In this document: piece by piece, positions 37,393 through 48,593 of the stretch
Numbering within the stretch: the first letter of the stretch is position 1
How the letters are laid out: each line of letters begins with the position of its first letter
Assembly: GCF_020782235.1 (NCBI RefSeq)
Contig: NZ_JAJGNO010000008.1
Coordinates: forward strand, 172,918-236,917
Reading direction: 5' to 3'
Length of the DNA: 64,000 nucleotides
Source: Sphingobium naphthae
GTDB taxonomy: Bacteria > Pseudomonadota > Alphaproteobacteria > Sphingomonadales > Sphingomonadaceae
The notes under the pieces: generated by a model
Database searches by the model: none
The model's input: only the letters and a program-made list of their open reading frames with translations
What the model was told of the DNA's origin: nothing
Made by a program: the position numbers and the translations under genes

Positions 37393-38501
37393 CAGTTCCA
37401 CCCGACCCAGGTGAAGAAGACGGCGAAGAAGGCGTCGATCACGATGACGAGGAAGATTGCCTGCACCACCGCCGCGGTGGTGCGCAGGCCGACTTCCTCC
37501 GCATTGGCCTTGACCTGCATGCCCTGATAGCAGCCGGCGAGCGCAATGATGACGCCGAAGACCGGCGCCTTGATCAGGCCCACCCACAGGTCGGTGATCG
37601 GCACGACCTCGCGCAGGCGCTGGATGAAGGTGATGGGCGGGATGTCGAGCGCGACCGCGCACAGGAAGCCGCCGCCGATGATCGCCACGATCGAGGAATA
37701 GAAGCCGAGCAGCGGCATCATCACCACAACCGCCAAGGTGCGCGGCATCACCAGCGCCTCCATCGGCGACACGCCGATAGTGCGCATCGCGTCGATTTCC
37801 TCGGTCAGCTTCATCGTGCCGAGCTGCGCGGCGAAGGCGGAGCCGGACCGGCCCGCGACCATGATCGCGGTCATCAGCACGCCCAGTTCGCGGAATGTGA
37901 GTCGGCCCACCAGGTTGATGGTCAGCATTTCCATGCCGAACTGGCGCAGCTGCACCGATCCCTGCTGGGCGATGACGATGCCGATCAGGAAGCTCATCAG
38001 GCCGATGATGCCCAATGCGGACACGCCGACCACTTCGAACCGCTGGACGACGGCATTGACGCGAAAGCGGCTGGGATGGCGGATCAGTCCCCAGGTGGCG
38101 ACCAGGCTGGCGCCGAAAAAGCCGAGCAGCCCGACCAGCGTGTTGCTGGCGTTCACCACAGCCTCGCCGATCTGTCCGACGATGCGCGCGAGCGGCGACA
38201 GCTTTTCGGGGCGGATCGGCATGGGTTCGTCCAGCCCGCCCACCGCCTCGATCAATCGCTGCGCATCGTCATGCGCGCCGACGATCTTTGCGTCGAGCCG
38301 CTTGGCCGCGCTGTGCACGGTCCAGGCGCCGATCGTGTCGATATGGTCGACCTGCGACAGGTCGATGGCGTCGACCGGCCCCTGCACGCCATCCAGGCGC
38401 GCGGGCAGATCATGAAGGCACGCTATGGCCAGGTTTCCCGAAAGCCGTATTACCGTGCCGCCATCGCGTTGTTCTTCTGTCAGTTCGGCGGCTTTGTTCA
38501 T
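37392..38501 (-). CDS. mlaE: MlaE-family permease with N-terminal STAS domain
   Basis: The permease of the transporter, 369 aa. About 110 N-terminal residues form a STAS-like domain (GGTVIRLSGNLAIACLHDLP and AIDLSQVDHIDTIGAWTVH) fused to the membrane part, which has the MlaE core (FRELGVLMTAIMVAGRSGSAF, AQLGTMKLTEEIDAMRTIGV). In E. coli the STAS protein is separate (MlaB); here it is fused. It is the first gene of the four-gene operon, divergent from a HAD phosphatase gene across 98 nt. Confidence 0.94.
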   Translation of the reverse strand: MNKAAELTEEQRDGGTVIRLSGNLAIACLHDLPARLDGVQGPVDAIDLSQVDHIDTIGAWTVHSAAKRLDAKIVGAHDDAQRLIEAVGGLDEPMPIRPEKLSPLARIVGQIGEAVVNASNTLVGLLGFFGASLVATWGLIRHPSRFRVNAVVQRFEVVGVSALGIIGLMSFLIGIVIAQQGSVQLRQFGMEMLTINLVGRLTFRELGVLMTAIMVAGRSGSAFAAQLGTMKLTEEIDAMRTIGVSPMEALVMPRTLAVVVMMPLLGFYSSIVAIIGGGFLCAVALDIPPITFIQRLREVVPITDLWVGLIKAPVFGVIIALAGCYQGMQVKANAEEVGLRTTAAVVQAIFLVIVIDAFFAVFFTWVGWN

Positions 38502-38599
38502 CAGGGGGATTTAGTGGTCCATTATCGGTTGCACGGCAAGCCGAAACGGCCCATCCGCAAGCCAGAACGAAGGGCTGAGGCAAAAGTTTCGGATACGGC

Positions 38600-39274
38600 A
38601 TGACGCATCGACTGGCGATCTACGACATGGACCGGACGGTCACATTTTCGGGCACCTATACGGGCTTCCTGATCCATGTCGCGCGGGCGATGGCGCCCTG
38701 GCGGCTGGTGCTTCTGCCCTGCGTCATCCTGCTGATGCTGGCCTATGTGCTCAAGCTCATCACGCGCCAGCGGCTGAAGGAACTCAACCAGGCGCTGATG
38801 GTCGGCTATAATGTCGAGCGCGTCAGGCTGATGCCGCATGTCGAAAGCTATGCCGACAAGGTGATCGCCACCAATGTGCGGCGCGGCGCGCTGGCGCAGA
38901 TCGCGCAGGACCGAGCGGATGGCTATCGGCTGGTGCTCGCCACCGCGTCCTACCGCCTCTATGTCGAGCCGATCGCGCGGCGGCTGGGGTTCGACGCGGT
39001 CATCGCCACCGATCATCTGAGCCAGGACCTGCGCTATGTGCGCGCCAAGATCGCTGGCGAAAATTGCTATGACACCGGCAAGCTGCGCATGATCAAGGCG
39101 TGGATGGCGGCGCAGGCGATCGATCGGGGCCAGGCGCATATCCGCGCCTATTCCGACCATGTGTCCGACGCGCCGATGCTGGAATATGCCGACCTGCCCT
39201 TCGCCGCCAACCCGCACCGCCGCCTGGCGCTGCTGGCGGCGGCGCGGGGATGGCCGCGCGTCGACTGGGACTGA
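38600..39274 (+). CDS. HAD-IB family phosphatase, membrane-associated type
   Basis: A 224-aa HAD hydrolase of the phosphoserine phosphatase-like IB subfamily. Motif I is YDMDRTV (catalytic aspartates), motif II LATAS, and the acidic motif III is in YSDHVSDAPML. A hydrophobic stretch at about residues 30-55 (APWRLVLLPCVILLMLAYVL) could be a membrane segment, as in the lipid phosphate phosphatase branch. The substrate is unknown. The placement opposite the Mla operon may hint at phospholipid metabolism, which is inference. Confidence 0.85.
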   Translation: MTHRLAIYDMDRTVTFSGTYTGFLIHVARAMAPWRLVLLPCVILLMLAYVLKLITRQRLKELNQALMVGYNVERVRLMPHVESYADKVIATNVRRGALAQIAQDRADGYRLVLATASYRLYVEPIARRLGFDAVIATDHLSQDLRYVRAKIAGENCYDTGKLRMIKAWMAAQAIDRGQAHIRAYSDHVSDAPMLEYADLPFAANPHRRLALLAAARGWPRVDWD

Positions 39275-39277
39275 TCG

Positions 39278-40204
39278 TCAGGCGACGGGCGCGGGCAGCG
39301 GCGCGCCCTCGAAATGCGCCGCCAGATTGGCGCGCAGCATGCCCAGCATCCGCGCCACCGCCTCCTGCGTCGCGCCGCCCGTATGCGGGGTCAGAACGAC
39401 ATTGGGCACATCGGCCCAACGCGCCGGATCGGTCGGTTCGGGGTCGAACACGTCCAGCGCCGCGCCACCCAGCCGCCCGGCCTTCAGCGCCGCGACCAGC
39501 GCGACTTCGTCCACCAGCTGCCCGCGCGCGACATTGACCAGCAGCCCGTCCGGGCCCAACGCGTCCAGGATGGCGGCGTTGATCATGCCGCGATTGGTCT
39601 CGTCGGCGCGCGCCGCGACCGCCAAAATGTCGCTTTCGCGCGCCAGCGCCGCCAGGCTTTCCGTGCGCGGCCAGGCAAGGCCGGGCTTGTCGCGCGGACC
39701 CCACCAGCCGATGCGCATCTTCATGGCCTCCGCTCGCTCGGCGATGGCGATGCCGATCGCGCCCATGCCCACGATCCCCAGCCGCGCGCCGCCCATCGAT
39801 CGGGTCCGCGTCTTGGCCTCGATCGTCCACTGACCCGCGCGCAGATGGCGGTCGCCGCCCACGATCCAGCGACGATGCGCGATCATCAGGCCGATCGCAT
39901 GGTCGGCGACATCCTCGGCATTGGCGGCGCCCGCATGCGCGACGGCGATGCCGCGCGCGTGGGCGAGGTCCAGGTCGACGCCGTCATAGCCCACGGTGAA
40001 GCAGGCGATCAGCCCCAGGCGCGGCATCGCGTCGACCAGCGCGGCGCCGAGCGGAAATTCGCCCGCCCAGACCAGCGCGTCGACGCGGGCGAGCGCCGCC
40101 GCATCGGGCCCGTCCCACAGGGTGAGCACGTCATAGTCGGCGCGCAGCACGGGCAGCAGCGGCGCCAGCAGCGGCTGCCCCACCAGCAATAGTGGTCGAA
40201 CCAT
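39278..40204 (-). CDS. D-2-hydroxyacid dehydrogenase (glyoxylate/hydroxypyruvate reductase type)
   Basis: A 308-aa NAD(P)-dependent dehydrogenase. The nucleotide fold LGIVGMGAIGIAIAERAEAM, the catalytic arginine region NVARGQLVDEVALVAALKAG, and the glutamate and histidine in DVFDPEPTDPARW and LTPHTGGAT are all present. It likely reduces glyoxylate or hydroxypyruvate, but the family's substrates are hard to tell apart. It follows the trans-sulfuration enzyme gene by 4 nt, so the two are co-transcribed. Confidence 0.93.
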   Translation of the reverse strand: MVRPLLLVGQPLLAPLLPVLRADYDVLTLWDGPDAAALARVDALVWAGEFPLGAALVDAMPRLGLIACFTVGYDGVDLDLAHARGIAVAHAGAANAEDVADHAIGLMIAHRRWIVGGDRHLRAGQWTIEAKTRTRSMGGARLGIVGMGAIGIAIAERAEAMKMRIGWWGPRDKPGLAWPRTESLAALARESDILAVAARADETNRGMINAAILDALGPDGLLVNVARGQLVDEVALVAALKAGRLGGAALDVFDPEPTDPARWADVPNVVLTPHTGGATQEAVARMLGMLRANLAAHFEGAPLPAPVA

Positions 40205-40208
40205 GTTT

Positions 40209-41546
40209 TCAGCCGATCTGCCGCAGCGCCTGGGCGAAGTCGGCGATCAGGTCGTCGGCATCCTCGCAGCCGATCGAGATGCGCACCATATTGTCGCCGA
40301 TCGCCAGCGCCGCCTTGCGTTCGGCCGGGACCGACAAATGCGTCATCGCCGCGGGATGGCTCGCCAGCGTTTCGGTGCCGCCCAGGCTGACCGCCAGCTT
40401 GGCGATCTTGAGCGCATCGAGGAAGGCAAAGGCCTCCGCCTCTCCGCCCTTGAGGTAGAGCGAGAAGGTCGATCCCGCGCCCGAGCAGTGGCGGCGATAG
40501 ATGTCGGCCTGCCGCTCGGTCTCGGGGAAGCCCAGATAGACAACCTTCTCCACCTGCGGCTGGTCGCGCAGCCAGGCGCACACCTTGGCGGCATTCTCGC
40601 CCGCGCGGCTCATCCGCAATTCCAGCGTCTCCAGGCTGCGCAGCAGCATCCAGGCGCTGTGCGGGTCCAATATGGTGCCGATCGTGTTGCGCATCAGGCG
40701 GATGGTGTTGATCAGCGCGTTGCTGCCCAGCACCCCGCCGGCGACCAGATCGCTATGCCCGCCGGCATATTTGGTGAGGCTGTAGATGACGAGGTCCGCG
40801 CCATGACCGATCGGCTTGTGCCACAGCGGGCCCAGGAACGTGTTGTCGATCGCGATCGGCGGGACATGATCGTCGCCGGCGAAGGCGCAGTCGCGCCGCG
40901 CGACAACGGCATCGAGATCGACCAGCACATTGGTCGGGTTGGCCGGGCTTTCCAGATAGATCATGGCGACGCGGCCCAGCGCCTTCGCCTTGTCGATCAC
41001 CGCGCCAATCTCCTCCGCGCTCGCGCCGGCGGGGAAATCGAGCCACTGGACGCCGAAGCGGCCCAGGATGCGCCCGATCAGCGATTCGGTCGCGGCGTAA
41101 AGCGGCGCTGAATGGACGATTACGTCGCCCGGCTGCACCAGCGCCAGCAAGGTGGTGGCGATTGCCGACATGCCGCTGGAAAAGAGCAGCGCGTCCTCCG
41201 CCTCCTCCCATACCGACAGCCGATCCTCGCAAATCTCCTGATTGGGGCCGTTGAAGCGCGAATAGACCAGGCCCTCCGCCCCGCCCGGGCGGATGCCCGT
41301 CACCCCTTCGAAATGACGCTTGCCCGCCGCCGCGCTTTCGAAGGCGAAGGTCGAGGTGAGGAAGATGGGCGGCTTGAGCGATCCCTCCGACAAGGTCGGG
41401 TCATAGCCATGGCCCATCATCAAGGTGGCGGGCTTCAGCCTGCGCCCGTCAATCTCCATGATCGGCGCCTTGGGACGGCGACGGTTGCCGGTGGGCTCCA
41501 CGCCCGTCAGGTCGGCTTCGCTCACGGAAGGGGTTTCGCCGGTCAT
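40209..41546 (-). CDS. Cystathionine gamma-synthase family PLP enzyme (trans-sulfuration)
   Basis: A 445-aa PLP-dependent enzyme of the Cys/Met metabolism family. The PLP lysine is in YSLTKYAGGHSDLVAGG, and the segments LLFSSGMSAIATTLLAL and SPANPTNVLVDLDAV are typical. The family covers cystathionine synthases, lyases and methionine gamma-lyases; sequence alone does not separate them here. The ATG at 41546 follows AGGAG by 7 nt; reading further upstream overlaps the divergent helicase gene. No SAM riboswitch was recognised in the 183-nt leader region. Confidence 0.9.
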   Translation of the reverse strand: MTGETPSVSEADLTGVEPTGNRRRPKAPIMEIDGRRLKPATLMMGHGYDPTLSEGSLKPPIFLTSTFAFESAAAGKRHFEGVTGIRPGGAEGLVYSRFNGPNQEICEDRLSVWEEAEDALLFSSGMSAIATTLLALVQPGDVIVHSAPLYAATESLIGRILGRFGVQWLDFPAGASAEEIGAVIDKAKALGRVAMIYLESPANPTNVLVDLDAVVARRDCAFAGDDHVPPIAIDNTFLGPLWHKPIGHGADLVIYSLTKYAGGHSDLVAGGVLGSNALINTIRLMRNTIGTILDPHSAWMLLRSLETLELRMSRAGENAAKVCAWLRDQPQVEKVVYLGFPETERQADIYRRHCSGAGSTFSLYLKGGEAEAFAFLDALKIAKLAVSLGGTETLASHPAAMTHLSVPAERKAALAIGDNMVRISIGCEDADDLIADFAQALRQIG

Positions 41547-41729
41547 ATCATGTCTCCTGCTGTCGCAGCGTCTGAAGCGCCGCTGATGATGGTGCGACTG
41601 TAACGCAGCAGCCGGGGTGCCGACCAGAGGGGCGGGACATAATCTTTCGCCACCCGGCATCTTAATTACGATGAGCCGGACGAGGCGGGGAGGGTGACGC
41701 GCGCCGCGCGCGATCCTACATGAAGGGCC

Positions 41730-44141
41730 ATGCCTGTCGCTCTGCCCGCCATTCTCGAAGACTGGTTCGCCGCCCGCGGTTGGCGCGCGCGGCGGCATCA
41801 GATGGAGATGTTGGCGGCGGCGCAGCAGGGGAATCATGCGCTGCTGGTCGCGCCCACGGGAGCGGGCAAGACGCTCGCCAGCTTCCTGCCGACGATCGCC
41901 GACCTGATCGTAGCGCCGACGGAGGGGCTCCACACCCTCTATGTCTCGCCATTGAAAGCGCTGGCGGTCGATGTCCGCCGCAACCTGCTGACCCCGACCG
42001 AGGAGATGGGGCTGCCGATCCGCGTCGAGACGCGCACCGGCGACACGCCGTCGGACCGCAAGGCGCGGCAGCGCGCCCGGCCGCCGCACATCCTGCTGAC
42101 CACGCCCGAATCGCTGTCACTGCTGCTGAGTTATCCCGATGCGGACATGATGTTCGCCAATCTGCGCACGGTGATCGTCGATGAGGTCCATGCCTTCGCC
42201 ACGCAGAAGCGGGGCGACCTGCTCAGCCTGTCGATGGCACGGCTGCAGGCGATCAACCCCGGGCTGCGCCGCGTCGCCCTGTCCGCCACGGTCGCCGATG
42301 TCGACGCCTATCGCGCCTGGCTGGCGCCCGATGGCGACATAGGCGCGGTGACGCCGGTGCTGGGGGAGGCGGGGGCAGAGCCCCATGTCGCGATCCTCAT
42401 TCCCGAAGGACGCATCCCCTGGTCGGGCCATTCGGGCCGTTATGCCGCCAGGCAGGTGATGGCGGAGATCGAGTCGCGCGGCACGACTCTCGTCTTCTGC
42501 AACACCCGCGGCCTTGCCGAACTGATCTTCCAGGAACTCTGGTCGGTCAACGACGCCAATCTGCCGATCGCCATTCATCATGGCAGCCTGTCGATCGAGG
42601 CGCGGCGCAAGGTGGAAAGCGCGATGGCGGCAGGCAGGCTGCGCGCGCTCGTCGCTACCGCCTCGCTCGACCTGGGCGTCGATTGGGGCAATGTCGACTG
42701 CGTCATCCAGATGGGCGCGCCCAAGGGCAGCTCGCGCCTGCTCCAGCGCATCGGCCGCGCCAATCACCGGCTCGACATGGCGTCCGAAGCGATCCTGATC
42801 CCGGGCAACCGGTTCGAATATCTGGAGGCGCGCGCGGCGCTCGACGCGGTGGAGGCGGGCGAGCGCGACGCCGATGACTTTCGTCCCGGCAGCCTGGACG
42901 TGCTGGCGCAGCATGTGATGGGCCTCGCGTGCGCCGGGCCGTTCCGCGCGGCCGAGATGCTCGACGAGATCCGTTCCGCCACGCCCTACAGCGCGCTGAC
43001 GGCCGAGGCGTTCGACAATGTCCTCTCCTTCATCGAAGGGGGCGGCTATGCGCTGCGCGCCTATGACCGCTTCAAGCGTCTGACCCGGGAGGAGGACGGG
43101 ACCTGGCGCGTCTCGCACCCTCGCTTCGTCCAGCAGCACCGCCTCAATGCCGGCATCATTGTCGATCAGCCCGCGCTCGCCGTCCGCTTCGCCAACGGCC
43201 GCAAGCTCGGCACGGTCGAGGAGGGCTTCGCCGCGCAGCTGCGGCCGGGCGACAGCTTCTTCTTTTCCGGCATGGCGCTGGAGGTGGTGCGGATCGACAT
43301 TACAGACCTGACCGTGCGCGCCACGTCGAAACAGGCGCGCGTGCCCAGCTGGGGCGGCACGCGCATGGCGATGTCGACTCGCCTGGCCGATCGGGTGCGC
43401 CATTTCCTGGCCGAGCCGGAAGAATGGGGCCGCTTTCCGCCCGACGTGCGCGAATGGCTGGAGATGCAGCAAGCCCGCTCCGCCCTGCCGCAGCCGGGGC
43501 AGCTGTTGATCGAGACCTTCCCGCATGAAGGGCGCCATTATCTCGTCTGCTACAGTTTCGAAGGCTGGAACGCGCACCAGTCGCTCGGCATGTTGCTCAC
43601 GCGGCGCATGGATGCTCAGGGGCTGATGCCGCTGGGCTTCGTGTCCAACGATTATGCGCTGGCGGTCTATGGCCTCAAACCCGTGACAAACCCCAGGAGC
43701 CTGTTTTCCGCGGATATTCTGGACCATGAGTTTATCGACTGGGTCGAACAGTCGAGCTTGCTGAAGCGCGCGTTCCGCGATGTGGCGGTGATTTCCGGCC
43801 TGATCGAGCGGCAGCATCCTGGCAAGCGCAAGACCGGACGGCAGGTGACCTTTTCCACCGACCTCATCTACGATGTGCTGCGCAAATATCAGCCCGACCA
43901 TCTGCTGATCAAGGCGGCCTGGGCCGACGCGCGGGCGCGGATGACGGATGTGGGGCGGCTGGGCGACCTGATCGACCGCGCGGCGACGACGATGCTGCAC
44001 ATCGATCTGGAGCGAGTCAGCCCGCTCGCGGTCCCCGTGCTGATCCTCATCGGCCGCGAACAGGTGGCGCAGCAGGCGGCCGAGGACGCGTTGCTGATGG
44101 AAGCCGAAGCGCTCGTCGCCGAAGCGATGCGCGCGGACTAG
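41730..44141 (+). CDS. Ligase-associated DEXH-box DNA helicase (Lhr-like)
   Basis: A superfamily 2 helicase of 803 aa. It has Walker A APTGAGKTLASFLP, the DEVH motif (IVDEVHAFATQKRGDLLSLS), motif III LSATVADVDAY, and motif VI LQRIGRANHRLD, followed by the Lhr-core C-terminal domain. Members of this branch are usually encoded beside an ATP-dependent DNA ligase and a metallo-beta-lactamase nuclease and take part in DNA damage response. Neither partner is present here, so it stands alone. The stop shares a CTAG with the convergent DJ-1 gene. Confidence 0.93.
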   Translation: MPVALPAILEDWFAARGWRARRHQMEMLAAAQQGNHALLVAPTGAGKTLASFLPTIADLIVAPTEGLHTLYVSPLKALAVDVRRNLLTPTEEMGLPIRVETRTGDTPSDRKARQRARPPHILLTTPESLSLLLSYPDADMMFANLRTVIVDEVHAFATQKRGDLLSLSMARLQAINPGLRRVALSATVADVDAYRAWLAPDGDIGAVTPVLGEAGAEPHVAILIPEGRIPWSGHSGRYAARQVMAEIESRGTTLVFCNTRGLAELIFQELWSVNDANLPIAIHHGSLSIEARRKVESAMAAGRLRALVATASLDLGVDWGNVDCVIQMGAPKGSSRLLQRIGRANHRLDMASEAILIPGNRFEYLEARAALDAVEAGERDADDFRPGSLDVLAQHVMGLACAGPFRAAEMLDEIRSATPYSALTAEAFDNVLSFIEGGGYALRAYDRFKRLTREEDGTWRVSHPRFVQQHRLNAGIIVDQPALAVRFANGRKLGTVEEGFAAQLRPGDSFFFSGMALEVVRIDITDLTVRATSKQARVPSWGGTRMAMSTRLADRVRHFLAEPEEWGRFPPDVREWLEMQQARSALPQPGQLLIETFPHEGRHYLVCYSFEGWNAHQSLGMLLTRRMDAQGLMPLGFVSNDYALAVYGLKPVTNPRSLFSADILDHEFIDWVEQSSLLKRAFRDVAVISGLIERQHPGKRKTGRQVTFSTDLIYDVLRKYQPDHLLIKAAWADARARMTDVGRLGDLIDRAATTMLHIDLERVSPLAVPVLILIGREQVAQQAAEDALLMEAEALVAEAMRAD

Positions 44142-44872
44142 AGCCCGCTCAGCGCCGCGAAGGGATCGTCGGTCGGATCGTCATTCCAGCGATATTCGGC
44201 GCGGTCCGCGACCCATTGCGCCATTGCCTTGCCATAAAGCCTGGCGATCAGGCCCAGCGCCATGTCGGTGCCCGCCGAGATGCCCGACGATGTCGTATAT
44301 TTCCCGTCCTCGACCCAGCGGGCATGGGGCACCCAATGGACCTGCGCGCCCTGTGCCGTGGCCCAGTCCCACGCCATCTTGTTGCTGGTGGCCCTCACCC
44401 CGTCGAGCAGGCCGGCCTTGGCCAACAGGCCCGATCCGGTGCAGATGCTCGCCACCTGCGGCGTGGCGTCGGCCAATATCTTGATCGCTTGCAGGAAGGC
44501 GGCGTTGTCGACCTCCCGCCGCGTGCCCGATCCGCCGGGGATCATCACGATGTCGAGCTTCGGCGCGTTGGCGAAACCGACGTCGGCCATGGCGGCCGGG
44601 CCAGTGCGGCTTTTCACCGGGCCGGCCTTCTCCGCGATCAGCAGCGTGTCGATGCGATCGTTCAGCATCGCGAACATTTCCAGCGGGCCGAACACGTCGA
44701 GCAGTTCGAACCCGTCGAACAGCACCATGCCCAGCGTCTTGCGCGGAGCTTCAGGCGGCACCGGCGGCTCGCGGGAGATACGGCTCGCCGCCTGCGCGGG
44801 CGGCGCGGCGACGGTCAGCAGGGCGGACGCGACCAGCAGGTCGCGACGGGACGGCAGTGATGATTCGCACAT
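44138..44872 (-). CDS. DJ-1/PfpI family protein with an exported N-terminus
   Basis: A 244-aa protein of the glutaminase-like DJ-1/PfpI superfamily, with the nucleophile cysteine in VASICTGSGLLAKAG and the glutamate-side segment MVLFDGFELLDVFGPLEMFA. The N-terminus (SLPSRRDLLVASALLTVAAP, then AQAAS) has a twin-arginine start, a hydrophobic stretch and an AxA-type site, so the protein may be exported by Tat, unusual for this family. The start is ATG 44872 with GGGAG 7 nt upstream. The closest relatives include isonitrile hydratase-like proteins; the substrate is unknown. Confidence 0.82.
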   Translation of the reverse strand: MCESSLPSRRDLLVASALLTVAAPPAQAASRISREPPVPPEAPRKTLGMVLFDGFELLDVFGPLEMFAMLNDRIDTLLIAEKAGPVKSRTGPAAMADVGFANAPKLDIVMIPGGSGTRREVDNAAFLQAIKILADATPQVASICTGSGLLAKAGLLDGVRATSNKMAWDWATAQGAQVHWVPHARWVEDGKYTTSSGISAGTDMALGLIARLYGKAMAQWVADRAEYRWNDDPTDDPFAALSGL

Positions 44873-44901
44873 AGCACATCTCCCTTTTCCTCCCTGGACG
44901 A

Positions 44902-45426
44902 TCAGTAGCCGAAATCCCGCCCCTCGTCGCGCGCGCCGCCGCATCCTTTCAGCACGCCCTCGCCAAAGGCGATCTGCACCCGGTCGGACCAGATGGCGTC
45001 GCTCATGCCGTCGCTGCACGGACCATCGCTGACGGTCATGCTGAAGCCCTCGCCCAGAAAGCGCAGCGCCGCCGCATCGGCTTCCTCGCGCACCCGGTAG
45101 CGCACCGCCGCCTCGTCGGGCCGCTCCAGCGTCGCTGTGTCGCCGCGCACGGTCACTGCCCAGAAAGGCTCGGTGCCGATCGCGCGATAAGCGGCGGGCT
45201 CCGGCGGGGGCGGCGATGTTTCACGTGAAACCAAGGGTTTGGCGGGGGGCGCGACCGGCGCCGGCCTGTCGCTTTCGCTGTCGGCCTTGGCTGCTTCATC
45301 GGCGATCGGCGTCACCACTGCCTCTGCCGGACGGTCGGCCCCCGCCTGGTTCACCACGGTCGGCGGTGGATCCTCGCCGCAGCCCGCCGGCAGCGCCAGC
45401 ATCAGTACGATCCATGCCCGCCTCAT
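44902..45426 (-). CDS. COG3650-type lipoprotein containing an embedded parS site
   Basis: A 174-aa lipoprotein: the signal ends in LALPAGC (lipidated cysteine at about residue 16), followed by a proline- and charge-rich linker of about 70 residues, then a compact domain beginning AIGTEPFWAVTVRGDTA. This matches the COG3650-type membrane-associated domain, sometimes found with HslJ-like proteins; function unknown. Cysteines in DGPCSDG and LKGCGGA may form a disulfide. The parS at 45217 falls in the linker coding sequence (LVSRETSP). The ATG overlaps the tag stop by 4 nt. Confidence 0.82.
   Translation of the reverse strand: MRRAWIVLMLALPAGCGEDPPPTVVNQAGADRPAEAVVTPIADEAAKADSESDRPAPVAPPAKPLVSRETSPPPPEPAAYRAIGTEPFWAVTVRGDTATLERPDEAAVRYRVREEADAAALRFLGEGFSMTVSDGPCSDGMSDAIWSDRVQIAFGEGVLKGCGGARDEGRDFGY
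45217..45232. promoter_or_regulatory. parS centromere site 4 (inside a lipoprotein gene)
   Basis: TGTTTCACGTGAAACC matches parS at 15 of 16 positions, including the full CACGTG core. It is 14 kb from parB and lies in the disordered linker of a lipoprotein. Confidence 0.92.
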
Positions 45427-45986
45427 GACGGCATCACCGCGTCGCGGCGAAAGCAGTCGATCGCATGGTCATTCACCAGCCCTGTTGCCTGCATCCACGC
45501 ATAGACGATGGTCGGACCGACAAATTTGAACCCGCGCCGCTTCAGATCGCTGGAGATCGCCTCCGACAGCGGGCTCTTAGCCGGCACCGCGCCGCCATCG
45601 TTATGGATCGGCCGGCCGTCGACAAAGTTCCAGACATAGGCCGAGAAATCCTCGCCCCGCTCACGCATCGCGCAATAGAGGCGGGCGCCGACGATCGTCG
45701 CCTCGATCTTCGCGCGCGCCCGCACGATGCCGGCGTCGCCCATCAGCCGATCGACATCCGCCGGCCCGAACGCCGCCACCTTGTCCGGATCGAACCCGGC
45801 AAAGGCGGCACGAAAGGCGTCACGCTTGCGCAGGATGGTGATCCACGACAGGCCGGCCTGAAAGCCTTCCAGCATCAGCATTTCCCACAGCATGCGCGAA
45901 TCGCGCTGCGGGACGCCCCATTCCTCATCATGATAGGCGCAATAAAGCGGGTCCGTGCCGCACCAGCCGCACCGGACCCGCTCCAT
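45423..45986 (-). CDS. tag: DNA-3-methyladenine glycosylase I
   Basis: Removes 3-methyladenine from alkylated DNA. The 187-aa protein starts RCGWCGTDPLYCAYHDEEWG, has the base-pocket segment MLMLEGFQAGLSWITILRKR and SDLKRRGFKFVGPTIVYAW, and ends with a zinc-binding histidine/cysteine arrangement (N-terminal cysteine plus VNDHAIDCFR). It begins one base after the gyrB stop and overlaps the next gene by 4 nt, so gyrB-tag-lipoprotein form an operon. Confidence 0.96.
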   Translation of the reverse strand: MERVRCGWCGTDPLYCAYHDEEWGVPQRDSRMLWEMLMLEGFQAGLSWITILRKRDAFRAAFAGFDPDKVAAFGPADVDRLMGDAGIVRARAKIEATIVGARLYCAMRERGEDFSAYVWNFVDGRPIHNDGGAVPAKSPLSEAISSDLKRRGFKFVGPTIVYAWMQATGLVNDHAIDCFRRDAVMPS

Positions 45987-45987
45987 G

Positions 45988-48537
<2,550 letters not shown>

Positions 48538-48593
48538 CTAAAGCGAAACATGGCGTCTTTCCCCCGCCGGCGGCCCGGTCTATCACGCTTTCC

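Noticed and set aside
41547..41729. SAM-type riboswitch before the trans-sulfuration gene
   Set aside because: The region has GC-rich stems but I could not match SAM-II or SAH riboswitch core sequences.
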